Assembly (NCBI RefSeq): GCF_022538185.1
Contig: NZ_JAKYXC010000019.1
Coordinates: 1 to 36,127 of the forward strand
DNA length: 36,127 nt
DNA from: Microbacterium sp. CFH 31415
Lineage (GTDB): Bacteria > Actinomycetota > Actinomycetes > Actinomycetales > Microbacteriaceae
Direction: 5' to 3'
The notes beneath the pieces are model-generated. The model saw only the letters and a list, made by a program, of their open reading frames with translations. It ran no database searches and was not told the DNA's origin. The translations under genes were made by a program, and so were the position numbers. Below, piece by piece: positions 22,306-29,876 of this stretch. How positions within the stretch are numbered: position 1 is the first letter of the stretch; the number at the start of each line of letters is the position of its first letter.

Positions 22306-23552
22306 GCACTCCGGATGCCGCGACCCCGCGCGATGCGCGCGGCGGGGACGCGGCATCCGATCTGCTGCTCGCACGCGTCGTTCGTGAGGAGTCCGGACGC
22401 CTCGTCGCCACTCTGACGCGGTCGTTCGGCAGCCTCGACGTCGCCGAGGAGGCTGTCGCCGAGGCGGTCGAGGAGGCGCTGCGGGAGTGGCGGGGCCGCG
22501 GCATCCCGCCGAAGCCGGGCGCGTGGCTCACGCAGGCCGCCCGGCACAACGCGCTCGACCGCCTGCGCCGGGAGAGAGGACTCCGCGACAAGCTGGCGCT
22601 CCTCCCACGCGCGGCTGTGCCCCAGCCGGACCGGGAGGAGGAGGTCGATGAACGGCTTCCGCTGCTGTTCGGATGCTGCCACCCCGCGCTCTCACCCGAC
22701 GCGCAGCTTGCGCTCACCCTGCGGGCGGTGTGCGGCCTGACGACGGCGCAGATCGCGCGCGCGACGTTCAGCGCCGATGCCGCGGTCGGTCAGCGCATCG
22801 TGCGCGCCAAGCGCAAGATCGGGGCGGCGGGCATCCCGCTGCGCATCCCGGAGGGAACGGAGCGGGCCGACCGGCTCGACATCGTGCTCACGATCGTGTC
22901 GGTCATGTACAGCGAGGCTCATCTGGTGGCGGGGAGGGATGCCGCGGCCGACCGCGATCTCGCCGGCGACGCCCTGTGGCTCGCGCGCGTCATCGCCCAC
23001 GCGCTGCCGCGGGAGCCAGAGGCGCAGGGGCTGCTGTCGCTGCTGCTCTTCCACCGAGCGCGGGAATCGGCGCGGGCCGTCGACGGCGACCTGGTGCTGC
23101 TCGCCGACCAGGATCGCTCGCGCTGGGACGGCTCCCTGCTCGCCGAGGCGGGTGCGGCGCTGGAGCGCGCGGCGCGGCAACGGCGGCCCGGGCGGTGGCA
23201 GCTGCACGCGGCGATCGCAGCGTGCCACGCGGATGCCCCGACCGCCGCCGCGACGGACTGGCTGCAGGTGCTGACGCTCTACGACATGCTGCTCGCGTAC
23301 GACCGCACGCCGGTCGTGCGGCTGAACCGTGCTGTCGCGCTGGCCCGCATCGACGGCCCGGAGCGGGCGCTCGCCGAGGTCGACGCGCTCGAGGACGCCC
23401 TGGCGCGTTCGCACCTCTGGCACGCGGTGCGCGCGTCGCTGCTGCGGGAACTGGGTCACGACGACGACGCGCTCGCCGCGGACCTGCGCGCGCTGGAGCT
23501 CACCGCGAACGAGGCGGAGCGCCGCCTGCTGGCATCGCGTATCGAACGCTGA
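22302..23552 (+). CDS. ECF42-group RNA polymerase sigma factor with C-terminal TPR domain
   Basis: This 416-residue protein has sigma-70 region 2 (about residues 15-95, with the DVAEEAVAEAVEEAL and ARHNALDRLRRER segments) and region 4 (about 125-190, LTLRAVCGLTTAQIARATF). A long helical extension of about 220 residues follows. The extension contains the VRLNRAVALA and GHDDDALAAD stretches typical of the TPR-like domain of ECF42. No anti-sigma gene is adjacent, which is usual for this group; the extension is thought to control activity. The GTG at 22302 overlaps the TGA of the YCII gene. A run of 250 or so codons open upstream in this frame is out-of-frame read of the YCII gene. Confidence 0.93.
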   Translation: MSTPDAATPRDARGGDAASDLLLARVVREESGRLVATLTRSFGSLDVAEEAVAEAVEEALREWRGRGIPPKPGAWLTQAARHNALDRLRRERGLRDKLALLPRAAVPQPDREEEVDERLPLLFGCCHPALSPDAQLALTLRAVCGLTTAQIARATFSADAAVGQRIVRAKRKIGAAGIPLRIPEGTERADRLDIVLTIVSVMYSEAHLVAGRDAAADRDLAGDALWLARVIAHALPREPEAQGLLSLLLFHRARESARAVDGDLVLLADQDRSRWDGSLLAEAGAALERAARQRRPGRWQLHAAIAACHADAPTAAATDWLQVLTLYDMLLAYDRTPVVRLNRAVALARIDGPERALAEVDALEDALARSHLWHAVRASLLRELGHDDDALAADLRALELTANEAERRLLASRIER

Positions 23553-23560
23553 CGCCGCCG

Positions 23561-23600
23561 GTCGTCGAGCGCGGGCGCGCGCAGCGCGTGTACCGAGATC
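23561..23600 (+). repeat. Degenerate intergenic repeat (copy B)
   Basis: Matches the segment at 16868-16903 with short indels (shared TCGAGCGCG, GCGCGCAGCGCGT and GAGATC). It lies between the convergent sigma-factor and trpEG genes. Confidence 0.45.
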
Positions 23601-23618
23601 CCTCGCCCTGCGATCCGC

Positions 23619-25571
23619 TCAGCGACGCGGCGCGGACAGCGCGTGCGACACCAGGCGTTCGAGCGTCGTCATGCCGTCGCGCGACAGGATGGACTCGAGG
23701 TGTCCCTGCACCGACGCGTACCCGGGTCCGCGCAGCGCGTACACGTCGCCCGTCGCAGGATCCGCCGCGACCTCGGTCTCGCCGATCTGGGTCACCCCGG
23801 CCGGAACGCGCGCAGTGAAGGTGTTGTAGAAGCCGATGGATGCCGGCATCCCGAACACGTCCACCGTCTTCTGCAGACCCTGGTGCGGTGCGGCGAGCGG
23901 TGCGAGCTCGATGCCCACCGAGTCGGCGAGGATCTGGTGGCTCAGGCACACCGCGAGGATCGGGCGTCCGGCCTCGCGGCGCCGGCGCACGACCTCGCGC
24001 ATCCGGCCCATGCGCGGGCTCGACGGTTCGCGCGGGTCGCCGGGGCCGGGGCCGGACACCACGAGCTCGGCCTCGTCGATCTGCGCATCCGTCACGTCGC
24101 TCCACGGCACGATGGTCGCGTCGAGTCCGAGGTGGCGCAGCTGGTGGGCGAGCATCGTGGTGAAGCGATCCTCGGCATCGACGACCAGCGCGGAGCGCCC
24201 TGCGAACGGACCGGCCTCGTCCGTCGCCTGAGGGTTGAGCCAGAACGACGCGAGCCGGCCGTTGCGCGAGGCGAGCAGGGAAGCGATCTCGGGGTCGTCG
24301 GCGAGGCGCCTGGGCTCGGCGGCGGGGGCGTCTTCGTCGATGGCGGCGGCTTCCGCGGCGGCAGGGACCTCGGGGCTCAGCTGCGGCCCGGGATCGCGGG
24401 CGATCGCGCCGATCGCTCCCAGCACGCCGGCGGCCTTCCCGTGGGTTTCGCCGACTTCGCCGTACGGGTCGGAGTGCCGCACGAGCGTGGCGCCGACCGG
24501 CACGCGGAGACGCCCGTCTTCGAGATAGGCCGTGCGGATCAGGATCGGGGCGTCGAGATCGTGCGTGGGCTCGCCGGCGCCGACCGTCGGGCGGGGGGTG
24601 AACAGCGCGGCGACGCCCGAGTAGTAGCCGCGCGGCGTGCGCTCGTGGCGGGTGATCACCGTGCACGCGTTCTGCATCGGCGAACCGGTGACGGTCGGGG
24701 CGAACATGGTCTCGCGCAGGATGTCGCGCGGATCGAGGCGGCTGCGCCCGCGCAGCACGTACTCGGTGTGCGTGAGGCGCGACATCTCCTTGAGGTGCGG
24801 TCCGGTGATGCGGCCACCGTCGGAGCAGACCGCGCTCATCATCTTGAGCTCCTCGTCGACGACCATGAAGAGCTCCTCGGTCTCCTTGGTCGACTCGAGG
24901 AACTCGCTGAGCGTCTCGGCGGTCGCGCCGCCGGCGGGGTGGCGGAAGGTGCCCGAGATCGGGTTCATCGTCACCACGCCGTCCTGTGCGCTCACGTGCG
25001 CCTCGGGGCTCGCCCCGACGGCGACGTGGCCGGGCGTGACGACGGCGAACGTCCAGTACGCACCGCGCTCGTACTCGAGCAGGGCACGGAACCATGTGAG
25101 CGCGGCGGTGGCGGGCTCGACGTCGACCTGGGCGGTGAAGTCGCGACGGATGACGAAGTTCGCCCCCTCGCCGCGTCCGATCTCGTCGGCGATCACCCGT
25201 CGCACGATGTCGGCGTACTCTTCGTCGGCGATGTCGAAACCGGCGCCCTCGAGCGGCACCGCCTCGGTCGGCAGCTGCGCGAGCACCTCGTCGCGGGACA
25301 GCGAGACGCGCTCCGAGACGACGAGGCAGCGCAGCGGAGCGCCGTCGTCGTGGCACTCGAAGCCGCGCTCGACCACCTGGCGGAACGGCACGAGCGCGAG
25401 CACTTCCCGCGCCGCGCCGGTCGCATCGAGCAGCGGGATGTCGGCGAGCAGCGCGACGTCGACCACGTCTCCGGTCAGGAGTTCGACGGTGGCGCCGTCA
25501 CGGGCGATGAGGGCGAACGGGATGCCGCGAGCGGCCAGCTCGGGGACGGAGAGGTGGGCGGGCCCGGTCAT
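23619..25571 (-). CDS. trpEG: Fused anthranilate synthase, TrpE and TrpG domains in one chain
   Basis: This 650-residue protein joins a chorismate-binding TrpE-type domain (about 100-400) to a class I glutamine amidotransferase (about 450-640). It would make anthranilate from chorismate and glutamine, the first step of tryptophan synthesis. Visible features are NPISGTFRHP, the DEELKMMSAVCSDGG segment, the nucleophile Cys in AVCLSHQIL, GPGPGDP, and the His/Glu pair in VQGHLESI. Its layout resembles PhzE, which makes aminodeoxyisochorismate, but a Trp attenuator directly upstream argues for a tryptophan role. The ATG at 25571 has AAGGACC upstream. No other trp gene is beside it. The His context (GHLES, not FHPES) is unusual for TrpG. 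Confidence 0.9.
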   Translation of the reverse strand: MTGPAHLSVPELAARGIPFALIARDGATVELLTGDVVDVALLADIPLLDATGAAREVLALVPFRQVVERGFECHDDGAPLRCLVVSERVSLSRDEVLAQLPTEAVPLEGAGFDIADEEYADIVRRVIADEIGRGEGANFVIRRDFTAQVDVEPATAALTWFRALLEYERGAYWTFAVVTPGHVAVGASPEAHVSAQDGVVTMNPISGTFRHPAGGATAETLSEFLESTKETEELFMVVDEELKMMSAVCSDGGRITGPHLKEMSRLTHTEYVLRGRSRLDPRDILRETMFAPTVTGSPMQNACTVITRHERTPRGYYSGVAALFTPRPTVGAGEPTHDLDAPILIRTAYLEDGRLRVPVGATLVRHSDPYGEVGETHGKAAGVLGAIGAIARDPGPQLSPEVPAAAEAAAIDEDAPAAEPRRLADDPEIASLLASRNGRLASFWLNPQATDEAGPFAGRSALVVDAEDRFTTMLAHQLRHLGLDATIVPWSDVTDAQIDEAELVVSGPGPGDPREPSSPRMGRMREVVRRRREAGRPILAVCLSHQILADSVGIELAPLAAPHQGLQKTVDVFGMPASIGFYNTFTARVPAGVTQIGETEVAADPATGDVYALRGPGYASVQGHLESILSRDGMTTLERLVSHALSAPRR

Positions 25572-25606
25572 GATCGGTCCTTCGTCGTGGGGGCGGTCGC
25601 CCTACG

Positions 25607-25633
25607 AAAAAGAAGACCGCCTCGAGGGCGGTC
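25607..25633 (-). terminator. Trp attenuator terminator (stem 3:4 plus T run)
   Basis: On the minus strand GACCGCC (25627-25633), loop CTCGA, GGCGGTC (25615-25621), then TTCTTTTT. It is the only hairpin in the window with a clear T run and lies 35 bases before the trpEG start. Confidence 0.9.
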
Positions 25634-25668
25634 TGTGGTCGCGCGAACCCACCGCCTTATGCGGTGAG
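25615..25668 (-). promoter_or_regulatory. Tryptophan transcription attenuator with competing stems
   Basis: Minus strand, 5' to 3': segment 1 CTCACCGC (25661-25668), segment 2 GGCGGTGGG (25648-25656), segment 3 GACCGCC (25627-25633), segment 4 GGCGGTC (25615-25621). 1:2 pairs over 8 positions, 2:3 over ACCGCC/GGCGGT, 3:4 is the terminator. A ribosome stalled at the two Trp codons (25669-25674) would cover segment 1, allow 2:3 and let transcription continue into trpEG when charged tRNA-Trp is scarce. Confidence 0.88.
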
Positions 25669-25692
25669 CCACCAGGTGCGGGTCGCGGACAT
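25657..25692 (-). CDS. trpL: Trp leader peptide
   Basis: An 11-codon reading frame, MSATRTWWLTA and TAA, carries two adjacent Trp codons (25669-25674). It is followed by the attenuator stems and then by trpEG. The ATG lies exactly 6 bases after a TAGGTT box, so the leader peptide itself should be translated from a leaderless transcript, without a ribosome-binding site. The peptide is not expected to have a function of its own; its translation senses charged tRNA-Trp. Confidence 0.88.
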   Translation of the reverse strand: MSATRTWWLTA

Positions 25693-25698
25693 GGGCCG

Positions 25699-25704
25699 AA
25701 CCTA
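25699..25704 (-). promoter_or_regulatory. -10 box TAGGTT of the trpL-trpEG transcript
   Basis: Read on the minus strand, TAGGTT is followed by 6 bases and the trpL ATG at 25692. No clear -35 box is seen. Confidence 0.55.
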
Positions 25705-25810
25705 CCACAGGGGCGTGCGACGCCTCCGCCCCGTGACGCACGCCCTAGCAGGCGCGCGGCGCCACGGCAACGCTCAGGCGACGACCAGCCCCAGGGGAGG
25801 CGACCCCGCG

Positions 25811-25816
25811 TAGGCT
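25811..25816 (+). promoter_or_regulatory. -10 box TAGGCT, leaderless start of ispG
   Basis: TAGGCT is followed by exactly 6 bases and the GTG at 25823. Confidence 0.55.
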
Positions 25817-25822
25817 GGGAGC

Positions 25823-26974
25823 GTGCCAGCAGTGAATCTCGGGATGCCCAAGGTCCCCGAAGTCCTCGCCCCTCGTCGCAAGACCCGGCAGATCAGCGTG
25901 GGCAAGGTGCTCGTCGGTGGCAACGCGCCCGTCAGCGTCCAGTCGATGACGACGACGCAGACCACCAACATCAATGCGACACTCCAGCAGATCGCCGAGC
26001 TCACGGCCTCGGGCTGCGAGATCGTGCGCGTCGCCGTTCCTCACCAGGACGACGCGGACGCGCTCAAGATCATCGCGATGAAGAGCCAGATCCCGGTTAT
26101 CGCCGACATCCACTTCCAGCCCCGCTACATCTACACCGCGATCGACGCGGGCTGCGGCGCGGTGCGCGTGAACCCCGGCAATATCCGCCAGTTCGACGGC
26201 AACGTCGGCCAGATCGCCGCCGCGGCGAAGGCCGCCGGCGTCTCACTGCGGATCGGCGTCAACGCGGGCTCGCTCGACAAGCGCCTCCTGGAGAAGCACG
26301 GCAAGGCGACGGCCGAAGCACTCGTCGAGAGCGCCGTCTGGGAGGCGTCGCTCTTCGAGGAGCACGACTTCCACGACTTCAAGATCTCGGTCAAGCACAA
26401 CGACCCGGTCGTGATGGTGAAGGCCTATCGCATGCTCGCCGAGCAGGGCGACTGGCCGCTGCATCTCGGCGTCACCGAGGCCGGGCCTGCCTTCCAGGGC
26501 ACGATCAAGAGCGCCACGGCGTTCGGCATCCTCCTCTCCGAGGGCATCGGCGACACGATCCGCGTGTCGCTGTCGGCGCCCCCGGCCGAAGAGGTGAAGG
26601 TCGGCCACCAGATCCTCCAGTCGCTGAACCTGCGCGAGCGCAAGCTCGAGATCGTGTCGTGCCCGTCGTGCGGTCGAGCGCAGGTCGACGTCTACACCCT
26701 CGCCGACAACGTCACCGAGGGCCTCAAGGACATGACGGTGCCGCTGCGCGTCGCCGTCATGGGATGCGTCGTGAACGGTCCGGGTGAAGCGCGCGAGGCA
26801 GACCTCGGCGTCGCATCGGGCAACGGCAAGGGCCAGATCTTCGTCAAGGGCCAGGTCATCAAGACCGTGCCCGAGGCAGACATCGTCGCGACGCTCATCG
26901 AAGAGGCGAACCGCATCGCCCACGAGATGGGTCCGAGCGCCCCGGTGGGCACGGCCCAGGTCGTCACGAGCTGA
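25823..26974 (+). CDS. ispG: 4-hydroxy-3-methylbut-2-en-1-yl diphosphate synthase (flavodoxin/ferredoxin)
   Basis: IspG (GcpE) is the iron-sulfur enzyme of the sixth MEP-pathway step, making HMBPP from MEcPP. The 383-residue protein has the bacterial two-domain form. A TIM-barrel part includes [15 protein letters not shown] and [32 protein letters not shown] sequence. The C-terminal 4Fe-4S domain has Cys ligands in CPSCGR and [13 protein letters not shown]. Length is normal. The GTG at 25823 is 6 bases after TAGGCT. It works in the same pathway as dxr 10 kb upstream and is convergent with pcp. Confidence 0.97.
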   Translation: MPAVNLGMPKVPEVLAPRRKTRQISVGKVLVGGNAPVSVQSMTTTQTTNINATLQQIAELTASGCEIVRVAVPHQDDADALKIIAMKSQIPVIADIHFQPRYIYTAIDAGCGAVRVNPGNIRQFDGNVGQIAAAAKAAGVSLRIGVNAGSLDKRLLEKHGKATAEALVESAVWEASLFEEHDFHDFKISVKHNDPVVMVKAYRMLAEQGDWPLHLGVTEAGPAFQGTIKSATAFGILLSEGIGDTIRVSLSAPPAEEVKVGHQILQSLNLRERKLEIVSCPSCGRAQVDVYTLADNVTEGLKDMTVPLRVAVMGCVVNGPGEAREADLGVASGNGKGQIFVKGQVIKTVPEADIVATLIEEANRIAHEMGPSAPVGTAQVVTS

Positions 26975-27020
26975 CGACGCTGAGTCGTCCGCCTGTCTGA
27001 GCGACCCGGAGTCCGCTCGT

Positions 27021-27656
27021 CTAGGAGAGAGTGCCGGCGCTCACCGCGAGGTCGTCGGTGACGGTGGCGCTTGTGCGCACCGCGATCTCGAGCGCGCGTG
27101 CGATATCGGCGAGCGGGAGGGACGCGGCATCCGTCGACCGATGCTCGGCCGCCCACGGCACGTGCACGAACCCGGCGCGTGCACCGCGCAGCACCGACTC
27201 GTGCAGCGCCGTGAAGAAGACGTGGTTGCACACGAAGGTGCCCGCAGAATGCGACACGGATGAGGGGATGCCGGCTGCCGCGATGTCGCGCGCGATGGCC
27301 TTGACGGGCAGCGTCGCGAAGTAGGCGGAAGGGGCCTCGGGCACACTCGGCTCGTCGACCGGCTGCGCGCCGGCGTTGTCGGCGATGCGCGCGTCGCGCA
27401 GGTTGACCGCGACACGCTCGACGGAGATCGCGGCGCGGTCGCCCGCGAGGCCGGTCGCGACGACGATGTCGGGGGAGTGCTCGGCCATGAGCTCCGTGAG
27501 GCGTGCGGCCGCGCCGTCGAACGTCACGGGCAGGACGGCGGTGACGAGGGTCTCGGGCCCGTTCCACCCCGCCGCGACGATCCCGACCGCCTCTCCGGAG
27601 GGGTTGACGGCGTCACCGCCGAAGGGCTCGAAGCCGGTCAGGAGGATCGTCGTCAC
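27021..27656 (-). CDS. pcp: Pyroglutamyl-peptidase I (pyrrolidone-carboxylate peptidase)
   Basis: This 211-residue cytoplasmic cysteine peptidase (C15 family) removes N-terminal pyroglutamate from peptides. The start ILLTGFEPFGGDAVNPS is the family hallmark. The catalytic Glu is in VERVAVNLRDARIADN, the Cys in SAGTFVCNHVFF and the His in GFVHVPW. The length matches the family's 200-220 residues. The GTG at 27656 lies 6 bases after TACCCT on the minus strand, with no ribosome-binding site. It is divergent from the phosphotransferase gene, the two start codons being 35 bases apart. Confidence 0.95.
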   Translation of the reverse strand: MTTILLTGFEPFGGDAVNPSGEAVGIVAAGWNGPETLVTAVLPVTFDGAAARLTELMAEHSPDIVVATGLAGDRAAISVERVAVNLRDARIADNAGAQPVDEPSVPEAPSAYFATLPVKAIARDIAAAGIPSSVSHSAGTFVCNHVFFTALHESVLRGARAGFVHVPWAAEHRSTDAASLPLADIARALEIAVRTSATVTDDLAVSAGTLS

Positions 27657-27662
27657 CTGACC

Positions 27663-27668
27663 AGGGTA
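27663..27668 (-). promoter_or_regulatory. -10 box TACCCT, leaderless start of pcp
   Basis: On the minus strand TACCCT is followed by 6 bases and the GTG at 27656. Confidence 0.5.
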
Positions 27669-27679
27669 GGCGGCACTTA

Positions 27680-27685
27680 TAGACT
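27680..27685 (+). promoter_or_regulatory. -10 box TAGACT, leaderless start of the phosphotransferase-benE operon
   Basis: TAGACT is followed by 6 bases and the GTG at 27692. It is back to back with the pcp -10 box, only 11 bases away. Confidence 0.55.
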
Positions 27686-27691
27686 CGGGCG

Positions 27692-28522
27692 GTGCCCGCG
27701 CTCACCCCGGATCAGACTGCGGCGCTGGCATCGTGGCTGCCGGGCTTCGAGATCGCGGCGGACCTCAGCTGGGGGCAGACCGACACAGTGGTGCTGCGGA
27801 TCCGCACCGCGGGCGGCGAGTACGTGGTGAAGGCCGGAGGCACGGCGAACCATCACATCCTGCGCGAGCTGCAGGCGCACGACGGCGCGACCGACGTGTG
27901 GGTCGCCGAGGGCCGGGCCGCGCGGCTGCGCTTCGCCGATGCCGCACTGCGCATCCTGGTCGTCGACTACCTGCCCGGCGTGCTCGCGGGCTCGACGCCG
28001 GCCGCTCTCGACCCCGACGTGCACCGGCAGGCCGGCGAGCTGCTTCGCCAGCTGCACGACGAGGCGTCGGTGGACGGCGACCTGGCGGAAGACGCGGCGA
28101 TGCGCTCGGCCCTCAGGTGGCTGGACGCGCCGCACCGCATCTCGCCGGCGACCGTGCGGCGGCTGCGAGACGCGCTGGGCGCAGCATCCGTCGATCCCCC
28201 TCCTGCCGTGCCGACGCACGGCGACTGGCAGCCGCGGAACTGGCTCATTGACGAGGGCGTCGTGCGGGTGATCGACCTCGGCCGGTTCGCGCTGCGTGCG
28301 GCGGCCACTGACTTCGCGCGGCTCGCCGCACAGGAGTGGCGGGCAGACCCCGACCTCGAGCGCGCGTTCTTCGAGGGGTACGGCGACGATCCGCGCACGC
28401 CGGAGCACTGGCGGCTGGTGCGGCTGCGCGAGGCGATCGCGACCGCCGCGTGGGCGCACCAGGTGGGCGACGAGCAGTTCGAGGAGCAGGGTCACCGCAT
28501 GATCCGCGAGGCCCTGGAGTGA
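27692..28522 (+). CDS. Aminoglycoside-phosphotransferase-fold kinase
   Basis: This 276-residue protein has the APH kinase fold. The N-lobe Lys is in YVVKAGG, the catalytic loop is THGDWQPRNWLI (about residues 173-184, Asp and Asn visible) and the metal-binding Asp is in RVIDLGRF, which replaces the usual DxD/DFG form. The fold phosphorylates small molecules such as choline, homoserine, sugars or antibiotics; resistance should not be assumed. The GTG start is leaderless by promoter position. The stop overlaps the next start (GTGA), so it is coupled to the BenE-type transporter and may act on a related substrate, which is an inference. Confidence 0.85.
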   Translation: MPALTPDQTAALASWLPGFEIAADLSWGQTDTVVLRIRTAGGEYVVKAGGTANHHILRELQAHDGATDVWVAEGRAARLRFADAALRILVVDYLPGVLAGSTPAALDPDVHRQAGELLRQLHDEASVDGDLAEDAAMRSALRWLDAPHRISPATVRRLRDALGAASVDPPPAVPTHGDWQPRNWLIDEGVVRVIDLGRFALRAAATDFARLAAQEWRADPDLERAFFEGYGDDPRTPEHWRLVRLREAIATAAWAHQVGDEQFEEQGHRMIREALE

Positions 28523-29709
28523 GCGCGGTCCTACCCGGCGAACCGCTGTCGCGACCCATCACCGCCGGTGTCGTGACGGCGCTGGTCGGGTTCACGAGCG
28601 CCTTCGTCATCGTCCTCACCGGCCTCCGCGCGGTCGGCGCCACCCCGGAGCAGGCGGCGAGCGGCCTGCTCGCGGTGTGCGTCACGATGGGTCTCGGCTC
28701 GCTGGTGCTCGCGTGGCGATACCGGATGCCGATCACCGTCGCCTGGTCGACGCCCGGCGCCGCCCTGCTCGCGGCCACCGGGGCGGTCGAAGGCGGATGG
28801 CCCGCCGCCGTGGGCGCGTTCCTCGTGGTCGGTGCGCTCGTCGTACTCACCGGACTCTGGCCGATGCTGGGGCGCCTGATCGCCCGCATCCCGCCGTCGA
28901 TCGCTCAGGCGATGCTCGCCGGGGTGCTGCTGCCGCTGTGTCTCGCGCCGATCACCGGGATCGTCGTCAATCCGTGGGGCGTCGTGCCGGTCGTGCTCAC
29001 CTGGCTCGTCTTCGCGCGGCTGGCCCCGCGATGGGCGGTGCCGCTGGCGTTCGTCGCCGCGGCGGTCGTGGTGGGGGTGTCGCTCGCTGCCGAGGGGGCA
29101 TCGGTCGACCCGGCACTGCTCATTCCGCGGATCGAGTTGACGATGCCGACGTTCACGGTCGGCGCGCTCGTGAGCATCGCGATCCCGCTCTACATCGTCA
29201 CGATGGCGTCGCAGAACGTGCCGGGCGTGGCCATCATGCGCAGCTTCGGCTATCGCGTGCCGTGGCGGCCGGCGATGCTCGTCACCGGGATCGGCACGGT
29301 CGCCGGCGCCCCGCTCGGCGGGCACGCGATCAACCTCGCCGCGATCAGCGCCGCGCTCGCCGCGGCTCCTGAGGCCGATCCCGACCCGAAGCGCCGCTGG
29401 GTGGCCGCGATCTCGGCGGGCGGCTCGAGCCTCGTGCTCGGCGCGGCATCGGCGGCGTTCGCGGCGCTCGTGCTGCTCGCTCCGGAAGCCGTGATCCCCG
29501 CCGTCGCCGGGCTCGCGCTGTTCGCCGCCTTCGGATCGGCCGTGCAGCAGGCGATCGACGACCCGGGCGAGCGGATGCCTGCGGTGGTGACCTTCCTCGT
29601 CGCCGCGTCGGGCGTCTCCCTCCTGGGCGTGAGCGCCGCGTTCTGGGCGCTCGTCGGGGGGCTGCTCGTGCGTACGGTGCTCCATCTCGGGCGCCGGCGC
29701 TTCGGCTGA
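28519..29709 (+). CDS. benE: BenE-family benzoate/H+ symporter
   Basis: This 396-residue membrane protein has 11-12 hydrophobic segments and the family start EPLSRPITAGVVTALVGFTS. Other conserved stretches are ITVAWSTPGAALL and PSIAQAMLAGVLLPLC, followed by TMASQNVPGVAIMRSFGYR and GHAINLAAISAAL-type sequence. BenE proteins take up benzoate with protons. No benzoate-degradation gene lies in the window, so the substrate may be another aromatic or heterocyclic acid. The GTG at 28519 overlaps the TGA of the kinase gene; the open frame further upstream lies inside that gene. A nested palindrome follows the stop. Confidence 0.92.
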   Translation: MSAVLPGEPLSRPITAGVVTALVGFTSAFVIVLTGLRAVGATPEQAASGLLAVCVTMGLGSLVLAWRYRMPITVAWSTPGAALLAATGAVEGGWPAAVGAFLVVGALVVLTGLWPMLGRLIARIPPSIAQAMLAGVLLPLCLAPITGIVVNPWGVVPVVLTWLVFARLAPRWAVPLAFVAAAVVVGVSLAAEGASVDPALLIPRIELTMPTFTVGALVSIAIPLYIVTMASQNVPGVAIMRSFGYRVPWRPAMLVTGIGTVAGAPLGGHAINLAAISAALAAAPEADPDPKRRWVAAISAGGSSLVLGAASAAFAALVLLAPEAVIPAVAGLALFAAFGSAVQQAIDDPGERMPAVVTFLVAASGVSLLGVSAAFWALVGGLLVRTVLHLGRRRFG

Positions 29710-29723
29710 CGCCGCACGCAGTG

Positions 29724-29803
29724 CGCAGAATCGGAGATCGTGGCAGACACGCTGTGACGAGGTCGCCCGCGCCGGCGTGTCGCCGATGATCTCCGGTTCT
29801 GCG
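29724..29803. repeat. Nested palindromic intergenic element
   Basis: The outer arms CGCAGAATCGGAGATC (29724-29739) and GATCTCCGGTTCTGCG (29788-29803) pair over 16 positions with one mismatch. The inner arms are GACACGC (29746-29752) and GCGTGTC (29775-29781). It has the same two-level design as the element at 18803-18871, with a different sequence. It may also end transcription after benE. Confidence 0.75.
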
Positions 29804-29862
29804 ACGGAGGTCCCGGGTGACGCTCACCGGGCAGCGGCGGCGGGCGCGGCATCCCACCGCTC

Positions 29863-29868
29863 TAGACT
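29863..29868 (+). promoter_or_regulatory. -10 box TAGACT, near-leaderless start of proS
   Basis: TAGACT is followed by 8 bases and the GTG at 29877. This supports that start over the GTG at 29817, which would lie upstream of the promoter. Confidence 0.5.
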
Positions 29869-29876
29869 TGTCGCTC

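Noticed and set aside
23619..25571. Phenazine-type PhzE as the identity of the fused TrpEG protein
   Set aside because: The layout alone would allow it, but no phenazine gene is nearby and a Trp attenuator controls the gene.
27692..28522. Antibiotic resistance by aminoglycoside phosphorylation
   Set aside because: Only the general kinase fold is seen; its metal motif is atypical and its partner is a benzoate-type transporter, so resistance is not supported.
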